Below, piece by piece: positions 10,861 through 25,371 of a stretch of DNA of 64,000 nucleotides. The stretch lies in the NCBI GenBank assembly GCA_022495995.1, contig JAFEMH010001464.1, forward strand, positions 124,001 through 188,000, given 5' to 3'. Position 1 is the stretch's first letter. Each line of letters begins with the position of its first letter. The translations under genes and the position numbers were made by a program. Source of the stretch: Adenophora triphylla var. japonica. Its lineage: Eukaryota; Streptophyta; Magnoliopsida; Asterales; Campanulaceae. Under the pieces are notes generated by a model. It did not search any database. It saw nothing but the letters and a program-made list of their open reading frames with translations, and was not told the origin of the DNA.

Positions 10861-12486
10861 TTAAAGAAAATTCGTCCCGAATTTTAAAAGAAACTTACTT
10901 GGAGTTTCAAACAACCACGGGTATTTCGCTCTCATCTCCGACTCTAGCTCCCACGTCGCTTCCTCAACGGTGTGATTCTTCCAAAGGACCTTCACTATAG
11001 GGATACTCTTAGTTCTCAACTCCTTAACTTGAAACTCTAGGACTCTTAAGGGCTCTTCAACATACGACATGTCCGCTTGGACATCATCGGGGGGAGAACT
11101 CAAGATGTGGGAAGGATCATGACAATACTTCCTCAACATCGAGACATGGAAGACATCATGGAGTAAGGAAAGAGACGGAGGTAAATCCAACCGATAGGCC
11201 AAATCCCCAATCTTCTCTAAAATCTCAAACGGACCAACGAACCTCGGAGACAATTTACCCTTATTACCAAACCTTTTGATTCCCGTCCTCGGAGAGACCT
11301 TCAAGAACACAAAGTCACCAACCTGAAAAGATAAATCCCGTCTTCTATTGTCGGCGTAGCTTTTCTGTCTACTCTGAGCCGTCTTCAATCTATCCCGAAT
11401 CACTTTGATCTTCTCCGTAGAATCTCGAACTAAATCCGGGCCCCAAAGTCTCGCTTCACCAACCTCGTCCCAACACATCGGAGATCGACACTTCCTACCA
11501 TACAATGCTTCATACGGAGCCATCTCTATACTAGACTGATAACTGTTGTTGTACGCAAACTCCACTAAAGGTAGATGATCCTCCCATGACAATTGGAAAT
11601 CCATCACACAAGCCCGTAACATATCCTCAAGTATCTGAATAGTTCTCTCGGACTGACCATCGGTTTGAGGATGAAATGCCGTACTGAAACACAATTTGGA
11701 ACCCAAGGCTTCATGCAATGCTCTCCAAAATCTAGATGTAAACCTCGGATCTCTGTCGGAAACAATACTAACCGGAACCCCGTGAAGTCTCACAATCTCC
11801 TTCATATACAACTGAGCTAACTTCTCTAACGAAAACTTGGTTGATACCGGAAGAAAATGAGCCGACTTCGTCAATCGATCCACAATAACCCAAATAGCAT
11901 CCATCTTCTTCGCGGTGAAAGGTAAACCCGACACAAAATCCATCGAGATCCCTTCCCATTTCCACTCCGGAATATCTAATGGTTGAAGTAGTCCCGCCGG
12001 TCTTTGATGTTCTGCCTTAATCTGTTGACAAGTTAAACACTTAGATACATAATCCGCTATTTCCCTCTTCAAACCATTCCACCAATACCCACGCTTCAAA
12101 TCTTGATACATTTTAGTACTACCCGGATGAATCGCAAACTTGGACTTATGGCCATCCTCTAATACACGCTTCTTGATTTCCGGCGATGAAGGAACGCAAA
12201 TTCTCCCTTGGAAATTTAATATCCCATCTCTACTCAAAGCAAATTCCCCGGCTTTCCCATCTTGCACTTGATCTAATATTTTCTTCAATTCCGGATCACC
12301 TTGTTGAGCTTCTTTCAAATCTCCATACAATGTCGGAACGGCTCTAACATTCGCAATAATTACCTCACTCTTCAATTCTCGAGAACTCAAAGCTGTCACA
12401 TACGCCTTTCGGCTAATCGCATCCGCCACTACATCGCCTTTCCGGGTGATAGGAAATGACACAATCAAAATCCTGCAAGAACTCAA
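10861..12486 (-). pseudogene. Gypsy integrase with chromodomain-like C terminus
   Basis: The frame shows an H2C2 zinc finger (HPGSTKMYQDLKRGYWW then CLTCQQ). The catalytic core has Asp in WVIVDRLTKSAHF, Asp in IVSDRDPRF and Glu in DGQSERTIQ. A GPFEIL/LPPSLSLLHDVFHVSML segment follows. The chromodomain-like end has the pattern VKVLWKNHTVEEATWE. The domain itself is intact and could fold. Its N-terminal junction with RNase H is frameshifted near 12450. The stop is beside the polypurine tract. Confidence 0.9.
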
Positions 12487-13534
12487 GCCATCTCCTTTGT
12501 CGGTTGTTCAACTCCTTTTGGGTAAATAGATACTTCAAACTCTTATGATCGGTGAAAATCTCAAACTTCGCCCCATAAAGGTAGTGCTTCCACTTATGCA
12601 ACGCAAAAACAATCGCCGCCAATTCCATATCATGAGTAGGATAATTACTCGTTTCCGCCGGTGATAACTTCCTAGAGGCATACACAATAACTTTCCCATT
12701 CTCGCATGAGGACACAACCCAAACCCGCCTTCGAGGCATCACTATAGATCACGAAATTCTCACAACCATCCTAAGGGTAAGAACAGAGCCGTCGTCAATC
12801 TCTTCTTCTTCAATTCATTAAAACTTTCTTCACATTTGGAATCCCATACAAACGAAACATCCTTCCGAGTCAACCTAGTCAACGGAGTAGCAATCCGAGA
12901 AAACCCCTCAATGAACCTTCTATAATACCCCGCCAAACCAAGAAAACTACGGACCTCGGTCACAGTCGAAGGTTGCTTCCAATTAACCACGGCTTCAATC
13001 TTTGAAGGATCCACGGAAATCCCCGAACTCGACACCACATGCCCCAAGAAAGAAACCTGCTCAAGCCAAAACTCACACTTACTGAACTTGGCGTACAACT
13101 GCTTCTCACGAAGAACTGACAAAACAATCCTCAAATGATTTTCGTGCTCTTCCCGGGACTTAGAATACACAAGGATATCATCAATGAAGACCACCACGAA
13201 GCTATCAAGATAAGGCTTGAAGACACGGTTCATCATATCCATAAACACTACTGAGCATTAGTCAACCCAAACGGCATCACAACAAACTCATAATGACCAT
13301 ATCTAGTCCGAAAGCTGTCTTAGCAATATCATCCGGTCTAATCTTCAACTGATGGTATCCGCTTCTCAAATCAAGCTTCGAGTAGATAACGGAACCTTGG
13401 AGTTGGTCAAACAAATCATCTATATGCGGAAGAGGATATTTATTCTTAATGGTGGCTTGGTTCAACAAACGATAATCTATACACAATCGTAAGGTACCAT
13501 CCTTCTTCCTAACAAACAAAACCGGTGCTCCCAC
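12413..13534 (-). pseudogene. Gypsy reverse transcriptase and RNase H
   Basis: Three overlapping or adjacent frames make up this part. The first (13534-13277) has [19 protein letters not shown] and [13 protein letters not shown]. The second (13248-12760) has the catalytic FIDDILVYS and the thumb/connection [10 protein letters not shown] and [12 protein letters not shown]. The third (12742-12413) has RNase H with ASRKLSPAE and [10 protein letters not shown]. Frameshifts lie near 13260 and 12750. They remove the FGL..PFGL..AP region between the first two parts. Confidence 0.9.
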
Positions 13535-14637
13535 TGAGGCACACTAGGACGTATAAAACCTCGGTCAAGCAATTCTTGCAATTGGACCTTCAACTCTTTT
13601 AACTCGGCCGGAGCCATTCTATAGGGTGCTTTAGAGATAGGGGCGGTACCGGGCACTAAGTCAATACAAAACTCGACCTCACGATCCGGAGGCATAGAGT
13701 ACTCACTAGAGAACACATCACTAAACTCATTCACAACCGGAACATGAGCTAACTCGGAAGACTTCTTATTGGAATCTACCACATAAGCTAAGTAACCCGC
13801 ACACCCCTTAGATAGCATTTTTCTAGCTTTTAAGGCGGAAATAACATATAAACCGAACATAGATTTATCGGCATCAAATATAAAAGTAGGCACATCGTGC
13901 ATAGCAAATGAGACTCGCTTCCTACGACAGTCTACCAAAGCATGGCACTGACTCAACCAATCCATCCCAAGGATCACATCAAAATCACGGATTGGTAACT
14001 CGACCAAATCCACCGGCAATACATGCCCACATATAGTCACATCACAACCACGATATATCACAGAAGATGCAAGGCACTCTCCCATAGGAGTAGAGACCTC
14101 TAACACATAAGGCATAGATTCAGGCACAATATGCAATGAGAATGCAAAATGAGATGCCACAAATGAATGGGAAGACCCGGGATCTATAAGAATGCGGGCC
14201 TTAACTCCTGAGACAGGAACTATACCTCTAATGACGGCATTAGGATCGACCTCTCCTCGACCCAAAGCAAACACGCGACCTTGGACTCTATCCTTAGGTT
14301 TCCCATCAACATCTCTCTTCACACCACTACCTTGTCCCCCAAATCCCAGTACCGGAGCTTGCTTATTCTGTAACTTGGGGCAATTCCTCCTAAAATGGCC
14401 TGCCGACCCACACTCCAAACACTTTCCTTGTTTGCTCCAACACTTGTCCTCCGAATGCCCTAGCTTCTTGCAAAACCCACATGTTGTTCCAAACTGACCT
14501 GGAGTCGCACGATTTACCGGAGTCGCCACATTTCCTCCTCGATTTGCTCCCGGAGTAAATGTCCTCTGCCGCACCCTATTCCCGTCCCGAACCTTAACCT
14601 TGGAATCTATTCTTGTTTCCACCTTCATTCTTACCAC
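13535..14637 (-). pseudogene. Gypsy zinc knuckles and aspartic protease
   Basis: Two CCHC-like knuckles are visible: CGFCKKLGHSEDKC and CLECGSAGHFRRNC. The protease active site reads LIDPGSSHSF, where the family has Asp-Ser/Thr-Gly, so the essential hydroxyl residue is replaced by Pro. GMDWLSQCHA follows and then the start of reverse transcriptase. The frame breaks both upstream (from gag) and downstream (into RT near 13540). Confidence 0.85.
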
Positions 14638-14639
14638 GA

Positions 14640-15316
14640 TGCTCCTCTATGTCATTCTCAATCCGATACGCCATATTCACTTTGCTTGGAAGTTGGCGAA
14701 GTTATGCGTCAATAATCGCTGCCAGAACTCAACCCTTAAACCCTTCACAAACCGGTAGACTCGCCTCTCTTCATCTCGGCACCAAATGAGGACAATATCG
14801 GGCCAATTTCGTGAACTTTCTTTGAATCTTTGCGCTATCGTCATGGTCCCTTGCTCCAGTTTCAGAAACTCGCCTTCCTTCTTGTCTCTAGTAGCCATCG
14901 GTACAAAGTGATCCCGGAACTTGCGTGTGAAGTTCTCCCAAGTCTGTGGTGTCAAATCCCGGTCCCAACCATCCTTCACTACTTGCCACCAGTGCTCCGC
15001 GGGTCCTTCCAACTTGAAGACGGCGCATCTCACCTTCTCGGCATCCGTACTCTCCATAGCTGCGAAAATCTTATTCATAGCCTCGAAGCCACCTCTCGGC
15101 CTTCACCGGATCCGGATCTCCGTTGAAGCTAGGAGGAGACATCTTCACGAACTTCTCCAAACCATGCGCCCTCGTCGCCTTGATTCTCGATTCAAATTCG
15201 ATTCTGAGTTGCCATATCTGAAGAAACCCTCGGAACATATCCATCATTTCGGCATTCGGATTACCAACACCACCCAAACCAGCATTGATCACCATCATTT
15301 CCCGCCATAACAACAA
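14640..15316 (-). pseudogene. Gypsy gag (capsid)
   Basis: Two frames, 15316-15071 and 15078-14677, are joined by a frameshift near 15075. They contain the capsid signature PPSFNGDPDPVKAERWLR and then VFKLEGPAEHWWQVV and FRDHFVP. A further shift near 14660 separates this from the zinc-knuckle frame. Confidence 0.85.
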
Positions 15317-15405
15317 ATTCCTGCATTAAACACTCGACGTCGGTTATCACACACTCTCACTCGCCTAGACTCTACCCGAGAATTCTAACCGAGCTCGATA
15401 CTAAC

Positions 15406-17681
15406 CGTGGAGGACCCCGACCCGAACCTACACGTGTCCCGAGTTGGAGCGTCCTCGACTAACCCAAATTTCCCTAAACTTTTAAAACTTTTAATTAAAC
15501 TTCCAAATAAAACATCATTAACAATTCCATTTCAAAACAACTCCACTACTCTCCACATCGGAGGAAGAGTGGACCGACTTTGAAAATACTTAAACCGTTT
15601 AGTTACAAAAGATATTGGTTTTAACGCGGAAATGTAAAGTTCATAATTACAAACTCCCAAAAGGAATTATAACAAAAATACTTTCCACGCCAACCTAACG
15701 TACCCCGACAATACCCCAAAAGCTCACTTGCCAACTCCTTTCCGCCCTTACTTGGCCGGTCCTCCTGTCTCGGGATCTAAAACATTAAAGGGAGAGGGGT
15801 GAGAATAAATCTCAGCAAGCTATTATGAATGCAGCAATATGCCAAATAAATGCAACATATAACAAGTCGCATGTAACACATTGGAAAAGTTATAAACACA
15901 TTCCATTACCTTGGTTTACCTTTTCCCGTCACGAACAAGAGTCGTACAACATTGGGTATAATAATACTCCAATTATACTGTGAGCTGCTTAAGCAATACT
16001 CACGTCTTATAAGACCCGTTTTTCAGGGAACCAAATAAGACAGTAGCAACTCTGTAAGGCTTTTGGCTCAATACAGACGCTATAACCCCAACCTGTGGCC
16101 ACAGGAGGGGACGGTCACAGATATAACATAATCCGATCACATTAGGTCACACTCCCATAATTGACCGTATTATGTTATACCCCCAACGTCAGCTGACTCA
16201 CACATATCAAGCACATAATAGATACTTGAATACAATCCACAAAAGGGATAACAATATATCAACATGGTAAAATATACTCATGTTCAGCCAATATCATAGT
16301 GCAACATTTAATTAACACACTATGCATAATACCACAATGTATATGAACTCAATGTAAGCTAGGAAGTAGCATCAATCCATCCTACATGGTCATTATACAA
16401 TAATACATAGCCTCTTTAAGGGTCTAAGTTGAATCTACCAAGTAGGAATCATAATTGTCTAGTTACCAAACTAGGTTAGCTAACGTTTTCCAAACAACAT
16501 TTAAGGTACTTCTACTATTCCATTTTGATCACTTAGAATATCATTGTGAAGCCAAAGTATTCTACTTTAATCTAGGTTAAAGAGATTTCATTTTGGTTCG
16601 AGTTTGATTAGGTTTGAACAGCTCTAAAGTTGATATCTTGAAACCGGGACGGGGCACGACTCGTGCCTTAGTGGCACGACTCGTGCTCATTCCCTTAAGT
16701 CACTCAGAACGATTGGACCTCCTAGGTACGACTCGTGAAGTCACCCCGGATTTCCAGCCAAGGGCACGACTCGTGCCAAGGGGCACGACTCGTGCCTCGG
16801 CCCGAAAATGGTGGTACATTTGAAATCAACAACAATTTCCCAAAATCCAAAGTTCCAACCAAAAGTCTTCTAAGTTATGAACCTAAAGGCATTTCCAACT
16901 TTGGTAACTTCATTCTACTCATTTAACTCCAAGGAATCATGTCTCAACCTAGATCATTATAACTTCCATGAACCATAACATTTCCTCAATCTAAGAGAGT
17001 TTTCCTAAGCTTCAAAGTAATTAGAACATTCATAACAACATAAATATTCATGAACATTCAAAGAAGGAAAGGGGTCATAATAACTCACCTTAGGCAAAAC
17101 AAGATGAAATGGAGCTTTTCTTGGCTTGATCAACTCCTTGAGGTGTTCTACTCACAAAAGGACACTTAGATTTTCAAATGGACAAGAAATGATCTTGGTT
17201 GAAGTGTATGAAATGGAGGCTTTCACCAAGCCTTTCCCATGGAAAATGGAGAGAAAAGAAAGAGGAAGAAAAATGAGAAATGATGAAGGAGGGAGGAAGA
17301 GTGTAGGAGGAGTAAGAGGAGGTATGGGGAGGTAAGGCTTGCTTTGACTTTAGGGCTCTAGGTTGAGGGAGTAAGAGGAAGGGAAAATGGCCCCCCTACC
17401 CAAATCAAGGCTTTCACTCCAAATTATGCTTTCCTTTAATATTTCCAAAGCATTTAATTTAAAATCCTCCTACTCAATATTTATTCTACATATTAGGATC
17501 CTCCTTCCACATTTTACTCATGTTTATATTATTACTTTTCTTTTTGAACATTAATTTATTTTCCTATCATTCATCCTATCATATGAAATTAATTATATAA
17601 AAATAGACACATAATAATAACAATAATAATAAAACACACAATGTGATATTAAAATTAGTGCCTAGGTTTAGGGTCGTTACA
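15406..17681 (-). repeat. 5' LTR of the gypsy element (minus-strand orientation)
   Basis: About 2.28 kb. It differs from the other LTR by scattered substitutions and small indels. It contains the palindrome cluster GGCACGACTCGTGCC at 16652-16801. The promoter would fire leftward into gag. Confidence 0.95.
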
Positions 17682-17686
17682 CATAA

Positions 17687-19342
<1,656 letters not shown>

Positions 19343-19597
19343 TGTCAAATATAAAATAAAGCAAGAACGTTATAGAATATAAAACAATTGATGGAAGGGT
19401 TGAGTTTTATTTGCATAAATGTAAGCCTTTAAATAGCTTTACAACTGAACAAAAAAATCCCGAAAAAATAGCACCTAAGAGTAACTTATTCCTAAAGTCT
19501 AGGTCTTTATCAAACAGCAAGTAAAAGACTCAGTAAACTCCTACAAAATAGGAAACAAGACCAAGTAAACTCCAAAAAACATGAAACAATTCTTTCA
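19343..19597 (-). repeat. 3' LTR of the young copia
   Basis: Identical to 28063-28317 except for two G/A differences. TG..CA termini. Confidence 0.97.
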
Positions 19598-19627
19598 AAC
19601 CCTCCCCTAAACCAACTGTCTTTACAG

Positions 19628-20388
19628 TTAGTTTAGTATATCTCCTTTGTATACGCCTAAGCGATCTCTGAGCTTTAAGAACGCATCCCACTGCAAAGGC
19701 TTTGTCATCAAATCAGCAACATGCTTCTTAGTTCCACAATGCACCAGATTTATAACTCCACTTTGAACAAGCTCTCTTAAGAAATGGAAACGCACATCAA
19801 TATGCCGACTTCGTCCATGCATAACAGGATTTTTAGATAACTTAATGGTTGAACTATTGTCACAATAAACAACAATAGCCTTGTCATGAACACAACCAAG
19901 CTTTTCCGTAATTCTCCTCAACCAAACTGCTTGACTTGCACATCCTGCTGCAGCCACAAATTCAGCTTCAGTGGTTGATAATATAACAATAGGCTGCTTC
20001 TTTGAAAGCCATGAAACAGCTCCTGAACCTATGAAGAAAACATAACCGGATGTGATCTTTCGATCATCTAAATCCCCAGCATAATCACTGTCAGTATATG
20101 CTACCAAATTTGAGCTCTCTCTCTCCTGTACATAATTCCATAATCGACAGTTCCTTTCAGGTACCTTAATATTCTCTTAACAGCTTGTACATGAAGTTCA
20201 GTGGGCTTCGACAAGAATCTGCTAACTAAACTCACACTATACTGCAAATCTGGTCGAGTTGCAGTCAGGTACATAAGGCTGCCCACCATTTGTTTGTAAG
20301 AAGACTCATCAACTGCAACACCATGTTCATCTTTATCTAGCCGACTACCAGGAACAATTGGACTGCCAACAGCTTTACTCTCCATCAT
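19628..20388 (-). pseudogene. Copia RNase H
   Basis: Residues typical of copia RNase H are YTDSDYAGD, GSGAVSWLSKKQ, STTEAEF and VYCDNSSTIKL, ending in HVADLMTKPL. The upstream connection part lies in 20388-20101 (ATRPDLQYSVSLVSRF). The two are joined by a frameshift in a GA run near 20120. Confidence 0.9.
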
Positions 20389-20424
20389 TCCAAACCTTTT
20401 TAATACCTCAGTTGCATATTTCTT

Positions 20425-22233
20425 TTAACAAATGAAAATGCCACTTTTGTGCTGCACTACTTCTATGCCAAGAAAAAACTTCATCATGCCAAGATCGGTC
20501 ATCTCAAAAGCTTGCATCATCGAGGTCTTAAAATCACTTATCATTCCTTCATCATCACTAGTATAGATTAGATCATCAGCATAAAGACTAACAATAAACA
20601 ATTTACCTTCCTTGCTTTTCTTGGTGAAATCGTTTGGACACTTCTCAAAACCTTCTTTTCCAAAATAAGACTCTATTCGGCTAAACCAAGCTCGAGGTGC
20701 TTGTTTTAATCCATATAGAGCCTTGTGCAACTTATATACTTTATCTGCACTTCCTTTAACTTCATAGCCTTTTGGTTGCTGCACGTACATATCCTCGTCG
20801 AGCTCACCATGTAAGAAGGCTGATTTAACATCCAACTGGTAAATCTTCCAATTACGTTGAGCTGCTAATGCTACCATTGTTCTCACTGTTTCAATTCTAG
20901 CTACCGGTGCATATACTTCCACATAGTCAATTCCATATTTTTGAGAGTACCCTTTTGCTACCAAGCGAGCTTTATACTTCTCCAGCTCTCCATTCTCATC
21001 ATATTTCGTCTTATATACCCACTTAACTCCTACTTTCTTAGCCCCTGTAGGTAAATCAACTAATCTCCAAGTTTTGTTCTTTTCTATAGATTCTATCTCT
21101 TTATCCATAGCTACCTTCCAATGTTCACCTTTTATTGCTTCCTCGAAAAATAATGGATCACCAGCAACCATTAGAGCCATATTGACTTCTTCATCTTCTA
21201 GTAAATCTAATTCTTCCCCACTTACATAATCATTCAACCATGAAGGGGGATGTGTTTCCCTTCGTCTTCTCATGCTCAAACTCTCATTTTCTCCCCCTCT
21301 CTCATTTCCTTCCCCGCTCTCATTTCCAACCTCTTCAATTTCATTACGTTCTTCACTCTCATTTTCGACTCCTTCATTAATCTCATCTTCCCAATCTAAA
21401 TCTATCAATACTTCTTCTCTATAACTACCATCCCAGTCCCATTGCTTTTCTTCTTCAAACACAACATCCCTACTAATCACAATTTTCTTAGTAACAGGAT
21501 TAAACAATCTGTATCCCTTCGACTGATCACTTATTCCTAAGAAAATACAAGTGAAACTTCTATCATCAAGCTTAGTTCTCCGTACCTTGGGCACATGAAC
21601 ATGTGCAATGCATCCAAACACACGAAAGTAATCGACCGAGGGGCAAGATCCGCTCCATGCTTCTTCTGGGGTTACGTCTTTCACAGCTGAATTTGGGCAT
21701 CTATTCAAGACATGATTACTCCAGTTCACTGCCTCAGCCAAAAATATTTTTGGCATTTTCTTCTCAGATAGCATAGCTCGTACCATGTTCAATACGGTTC
21801 GATTTTTACGCTCCGCCACACCATTCTGTTGAGGAGTGTATGCAATTGTCAATTGTCTTCGTATCCCGTTCTCTTTGCAGAAACAATTGAATTCAAAGGA
21901 GGTAAACTCTCCACCTCTGTCCGTGCGCAAACATTTAAGTGGTAACCCTGTCTCATTTCCTACTAACTTCACAAAGCATTTCAATTAACTTAAAGCTTCT
22001 GATTTTTCAACCAAGAAATAAATCCAAGACTTTCGACTATAGTCATCGATAAAGCACAAAGTGTACCTTTTGTTGCTTATTGAAGTGGGTGTTATTGGAC
22101 TGCAAATGTCAGCATGAACAAGGTCTAGAATTTGAGCAGCTATCCAGAAACTCTTTCTTGGTATTGGCTCTCGGTGATGCTTCCCAATGAGGCAATCAAC
22201 GCATATTTCTGTTCCAACAGCGAGCTTAGGCAA
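20425..22233 (-). pseudogene. Copia integrase and reverse transcriptase
   Basis: The integrase contains CVDCLIGKHHREP, FIDDYSRKSW, LRTDRGGEF and TPQQNGVAERKNRT. Reverse transcriptase has KYKARLVAKGYSQ, QLDVKSAFLHGEL, LYGLKQAPRAW and the catalytic YADDLIYTS. In-frame TAA codons interrupt the frame at about 22234, 21985 and 20425. The frame on both sides is otherwise continuous. Confidence 0.9.
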
Positions 22234-22236
22234 TCC

Positions 22237-22795
22237 TTACTTTCTTTCCAAGGTCTGTAAGGCTTGATAATTCAAGTGGCCATATCTGCAATGCCACACT
22301 CTGGTTGTATAATTGTCATTTGTAATGAAACAATTATTCTCCGCTGGAGTTGATTGAGCTGGAATATGTGGCTGTGCAAACACAATAAACATTCTGTTTG
22401 CACTCATACTGGTTTCAATAATAAGACCTTTATCGGGATGAAAAATCTTACAAGCCCCTCCTTTTATCAGAATTTCTAATCCTTTCTCTTGAAGTTGTCC
22501 CATGCTCAAGAGATTATTTTTTAACTCCGGAACATAGTATACGCCAGATAAGATGTATTTGACGCCTTTAAAAATTAGCTTCACGTTACCTCGACCTACA
22601 ACATCCATCCTGCCGTCATTGCCCAACCTAACAGTTGTTTTGAATCCTTCATCTAGCTCAATGAACAGAGTTTTATCTCCACACATGTGGTTTGAAGAGC
22701 CTGAATCTAGAAACCACGCATCTTCTTGCTTCCTTCCATTTACTTCAGTATAAGTCATCAACAATAACTCATCTTCATCTTCAAGTGTTGTATAA
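22237..22795 (-). pseudogene. Copia protease and GAG-pre-integrase domain
   Basis: The aspartic protease active site WFLDSGSSNHMCG is intact. LLSMGQLQEKGLEI follows, then the pre-integrase zinc region WHCRYGHLNYQAL. The upstream end is cut by the CACTA element; reading resumes at 27197 in gag. Confidence 0.9.
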
Positions 22796-23815
22796 CACTA
22801 CAAGAAAACTTACTTTTTGCGATGGCTTTTGGCCATCGCATAATGTCTATAAACCGTCGCATATTCTTTATGCGATTGCAAAATTCATCAAAATGGCAGT
22901 CGCCTTAGGCCTTGTCGCTAAAGGTATATGCGACAGCCGCGGCCATCGCGTAATGCGTAACACCTTATGCGATGGCTAATCTAATCTTATAATATAAATA
23001 TTATTTTCAATAAAAATATTATTTTTAAAATAAAATGCCATCGCATATAGTCGTCAACAAAGATGGTTTTAACCATCGCATATGCTCTTCAACAAAGATG
23101 GATTTAACCATCGCATATACTCTTCAACAAAGATGGATTTAAGCATCGCATATAGTCATCTAATTAGATGGACTGCACCATCGCATAAAACCTTATTATG
23201 TATGGCTAAAAGAGGACAAACTGGTTAAAAAGACTAGTCAACCACTAATGAGCTGCCACTTTATCAGTCTATCATACATATTAATTTTTTAAATGAATGT
23301 TGAACATATTTTCGCGAAAAAGAAAAGAAACAGTACGACGCTGAGTTTACATGCAAACTGGTTAAAAAGACAAGTCAACCAGTTTCCTTTCAAGTCTTTC
23401 ATCAACCTAAGTTCAAATTAGCGTATTTGCCTATAGGATGAGAAGCTTGCACTCAATCTAGCTGATGAACTGGTTTTTTCCTTGATTGGGTTTCCATTCC
23501 TTAGAACCCAAATTTGTTAAATGCATTAACCATACCTAACCCTTACTGGTACCCTGCTGCCGAACCATTACAGGTACCCTGCTGATGAACCATTTATGTT
23601 ATGGTGGAAAATTATAGGGAGAATGATCACATGAACGAATTTGAAGAAGGGGGAGGGGGGACACTCAAATGACAGATAAGAAAGTGGGAGAAAAAAGGAA
23701 ATTTGAAGAGCTTTCATAGTCAGATTTATCTACAGGGTACAAAACAATTGCATCTAGTTTAGAATAATGGAAAAGAATGTATCCAGTAAAAATAAATATG
23801 AAATGATGTGCATAC

Positions 23816-25152
23816 ATCTAATGCTCGTAGATCCAGAAGGGCGCTTCCCATTTCATAGAGCACCGCTTCATTCTGATAAATAAGCCCCAAAACATTCATA
23901 ATTAGTTCAATAAGTTTTAAGGATAAGAGAACAAATCAATTATGAATACTGTCGTTTGCAGAATTGTCACTTACTTCAGCAGATGAGTCACAGATTATAA
24001 CAGTTTGGTTAGGAGGAACTCTTCTACGCTTGTTCCGGTTGTTAGCATTCAACGTATGCCTATCATCTGCCAAGAAATAAACAAGTCAGAAAACTTGACC
24101 TCCAATTGCAAAAAAAAAAATTGACAAAGAGGATGAATCAAGACATCTGCAGTTAGTCGTAAGAGCATAAAACACAAAAAGACTACACGTGGCAAACTGA
24201 TCTTTAGCCCATGCCAAAAGATTTGGATCCAAATATCATAATCAAAAGAAAACCAAACTAATGACTGTTTCAGAGTTCAGCTTTCTGCAAAAGGGCATGC
24301 ACCAAAACAATTGGCCACCTCTCAGTGGAACAAATGACTTCCTAGACATGATATATGACTATCTCCACTTGTTTTATCTTGCCCTTGTTGATTTGATAGC
24401 ACAAGCCGAAATTCACATACAATCAAACATTTTGTTCCAACATTTTCTCTTCAATTAGACAATACAAATGAGCAATCTATTATCTCTTAACTCCTCACTG
24501 CTTTCCCAGTACCAGATTTTCTCCTACTAACAAGTTGACTCTCTTGCATACCAAGAGCGGACATAGATAGTTTGGCAAAATCCAATTGGGTATCATGAGG
24601 GATAGTTACAGCAACGGGGAAAGATCAACACCAAACTACGCTAATAGCTCAATAGAAGATACAACTTATGATTCGGAGAGGGTGCCATACAAAAAGGTGC
24701 TACAACTATAACAACAGGAACAAATATTTCTTGAGAAAGAGAGATAAATTCACCTGACTCTAAATCGACGACCAGAGCTCTTCCACGAGTCCTCCTAGAG
24801 TTGTTCTTAGCCTGGGAAAAGATAATTACTTGCGATATCAGTAAGCATTATAGAAAATATGCAATGATTTTCCAAGAGTGAAACGGAAAGAAAGGGATTA
24901 TACTTGTGCAAATGCAGTAGGGGAGGATATTATAACATCATCATCAAGCGCCTCAAGATCAATCGGAGCAGGAGGAACGGAGCCCCCTGACTGGCCACCT
25001 TGGACGTTTTGGGATGCTATACTAGCTGAAGAGCCCACCTGAACTGTGCTTTCACTTGGCGGTAGAACATTAAGATCCACAGTTCCTGAACCCCTCCTTC
25101 GTCTAGTATATCTTGTATACTTCAAAGGCTGCCTTAAATTCCAGCTTGTCAC
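23816..25152 (-). pseudogene. Captured fragment of RNF4-like E3 ubiquitin ligase gene, exons without the RING domain
   Basis: Four exon-like blocks with matching splice sites and phase read on the minus strand. Exon A is 24904-25152 (RYTRRRRGSGTVDLNVLPP; APIDLEALDDDVIISSPTAF). Exon B is 24754-24811 (AKNNSRRTRGRALVVDLES). Exon C is 23975-24066 (RHTLNANNRNKRRRVPPNQT). Exon D is 23816-23872 (NEAVLYEMGSALLDLRALD). The 'DLNVPPSE...IDVEALDDDVV...SPRAF...RGR..VVD' pattern is what I know from plant RNF4-like proteins, which are SUMO-targeted ubiquitin ligases. The first ATG and the RING finger are missing, so this is not a functional ligase. GT and AG are present at each junction. The original family identification is probable, not certain. 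Confidence 0.65.
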
Positions 25153-25371
25153 AGCTTTGCCGAGCTGAGTTCTACCCTCCCTTTCCCTAGTACAATGTCC
25201 AATGCATAAGCATAGAATCTAATTTTATGTTTTGTAGATGCAGTATCAGTACATTCTTGTGCTTCACCGCTAATAAAATACAAAATTACCCCATACGTTT
25301 TGGGATGGAGGGAGTACTAATACTAATACTAATACTAAAACTAAAACAAAATGTCTTGCTGAAAACTATAC

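Larger units (their letters stand above)
8577..17681 (-). mobile_element. Ty3/gypsy LTR retrotransposon, Tekay/Del-like chromovirus
   Basis: Two long, very similar LTRs bound the element, with a 5-bp target duplication CATAA (8572-8576 and 17682-17686). On the minus strand the LTR starts TGTAACGACCC and ends with TG..CA-type termini. The primer site next to the 5' LTR (about 15388-15405) resembles the initiator-Met tRNA complement (TAGTATC.GAGC) with changes. The polypurine tract is AAGGGGGAGTGA (10850-10864). Internal order is gag, zinc knuckles, protease, reverse transcriptase, RNase H, integrase and a chromodomain-like tail. The frame is broken at several points, so the copy cannot encode its own polyprotein. 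Confidence 0.95.

Noticed and set aside
14192..15310. Plus-strand frames opposite gypsy gag and protease
   Set aside because: Shadow frames of the minus-strand polyprotein.
25295..25315. Stowaway MITE
   Set aside because: Only one end (GGGATGGAGGGAGTA) is visible; I find no matching opposite end, so it is at most a fragment.
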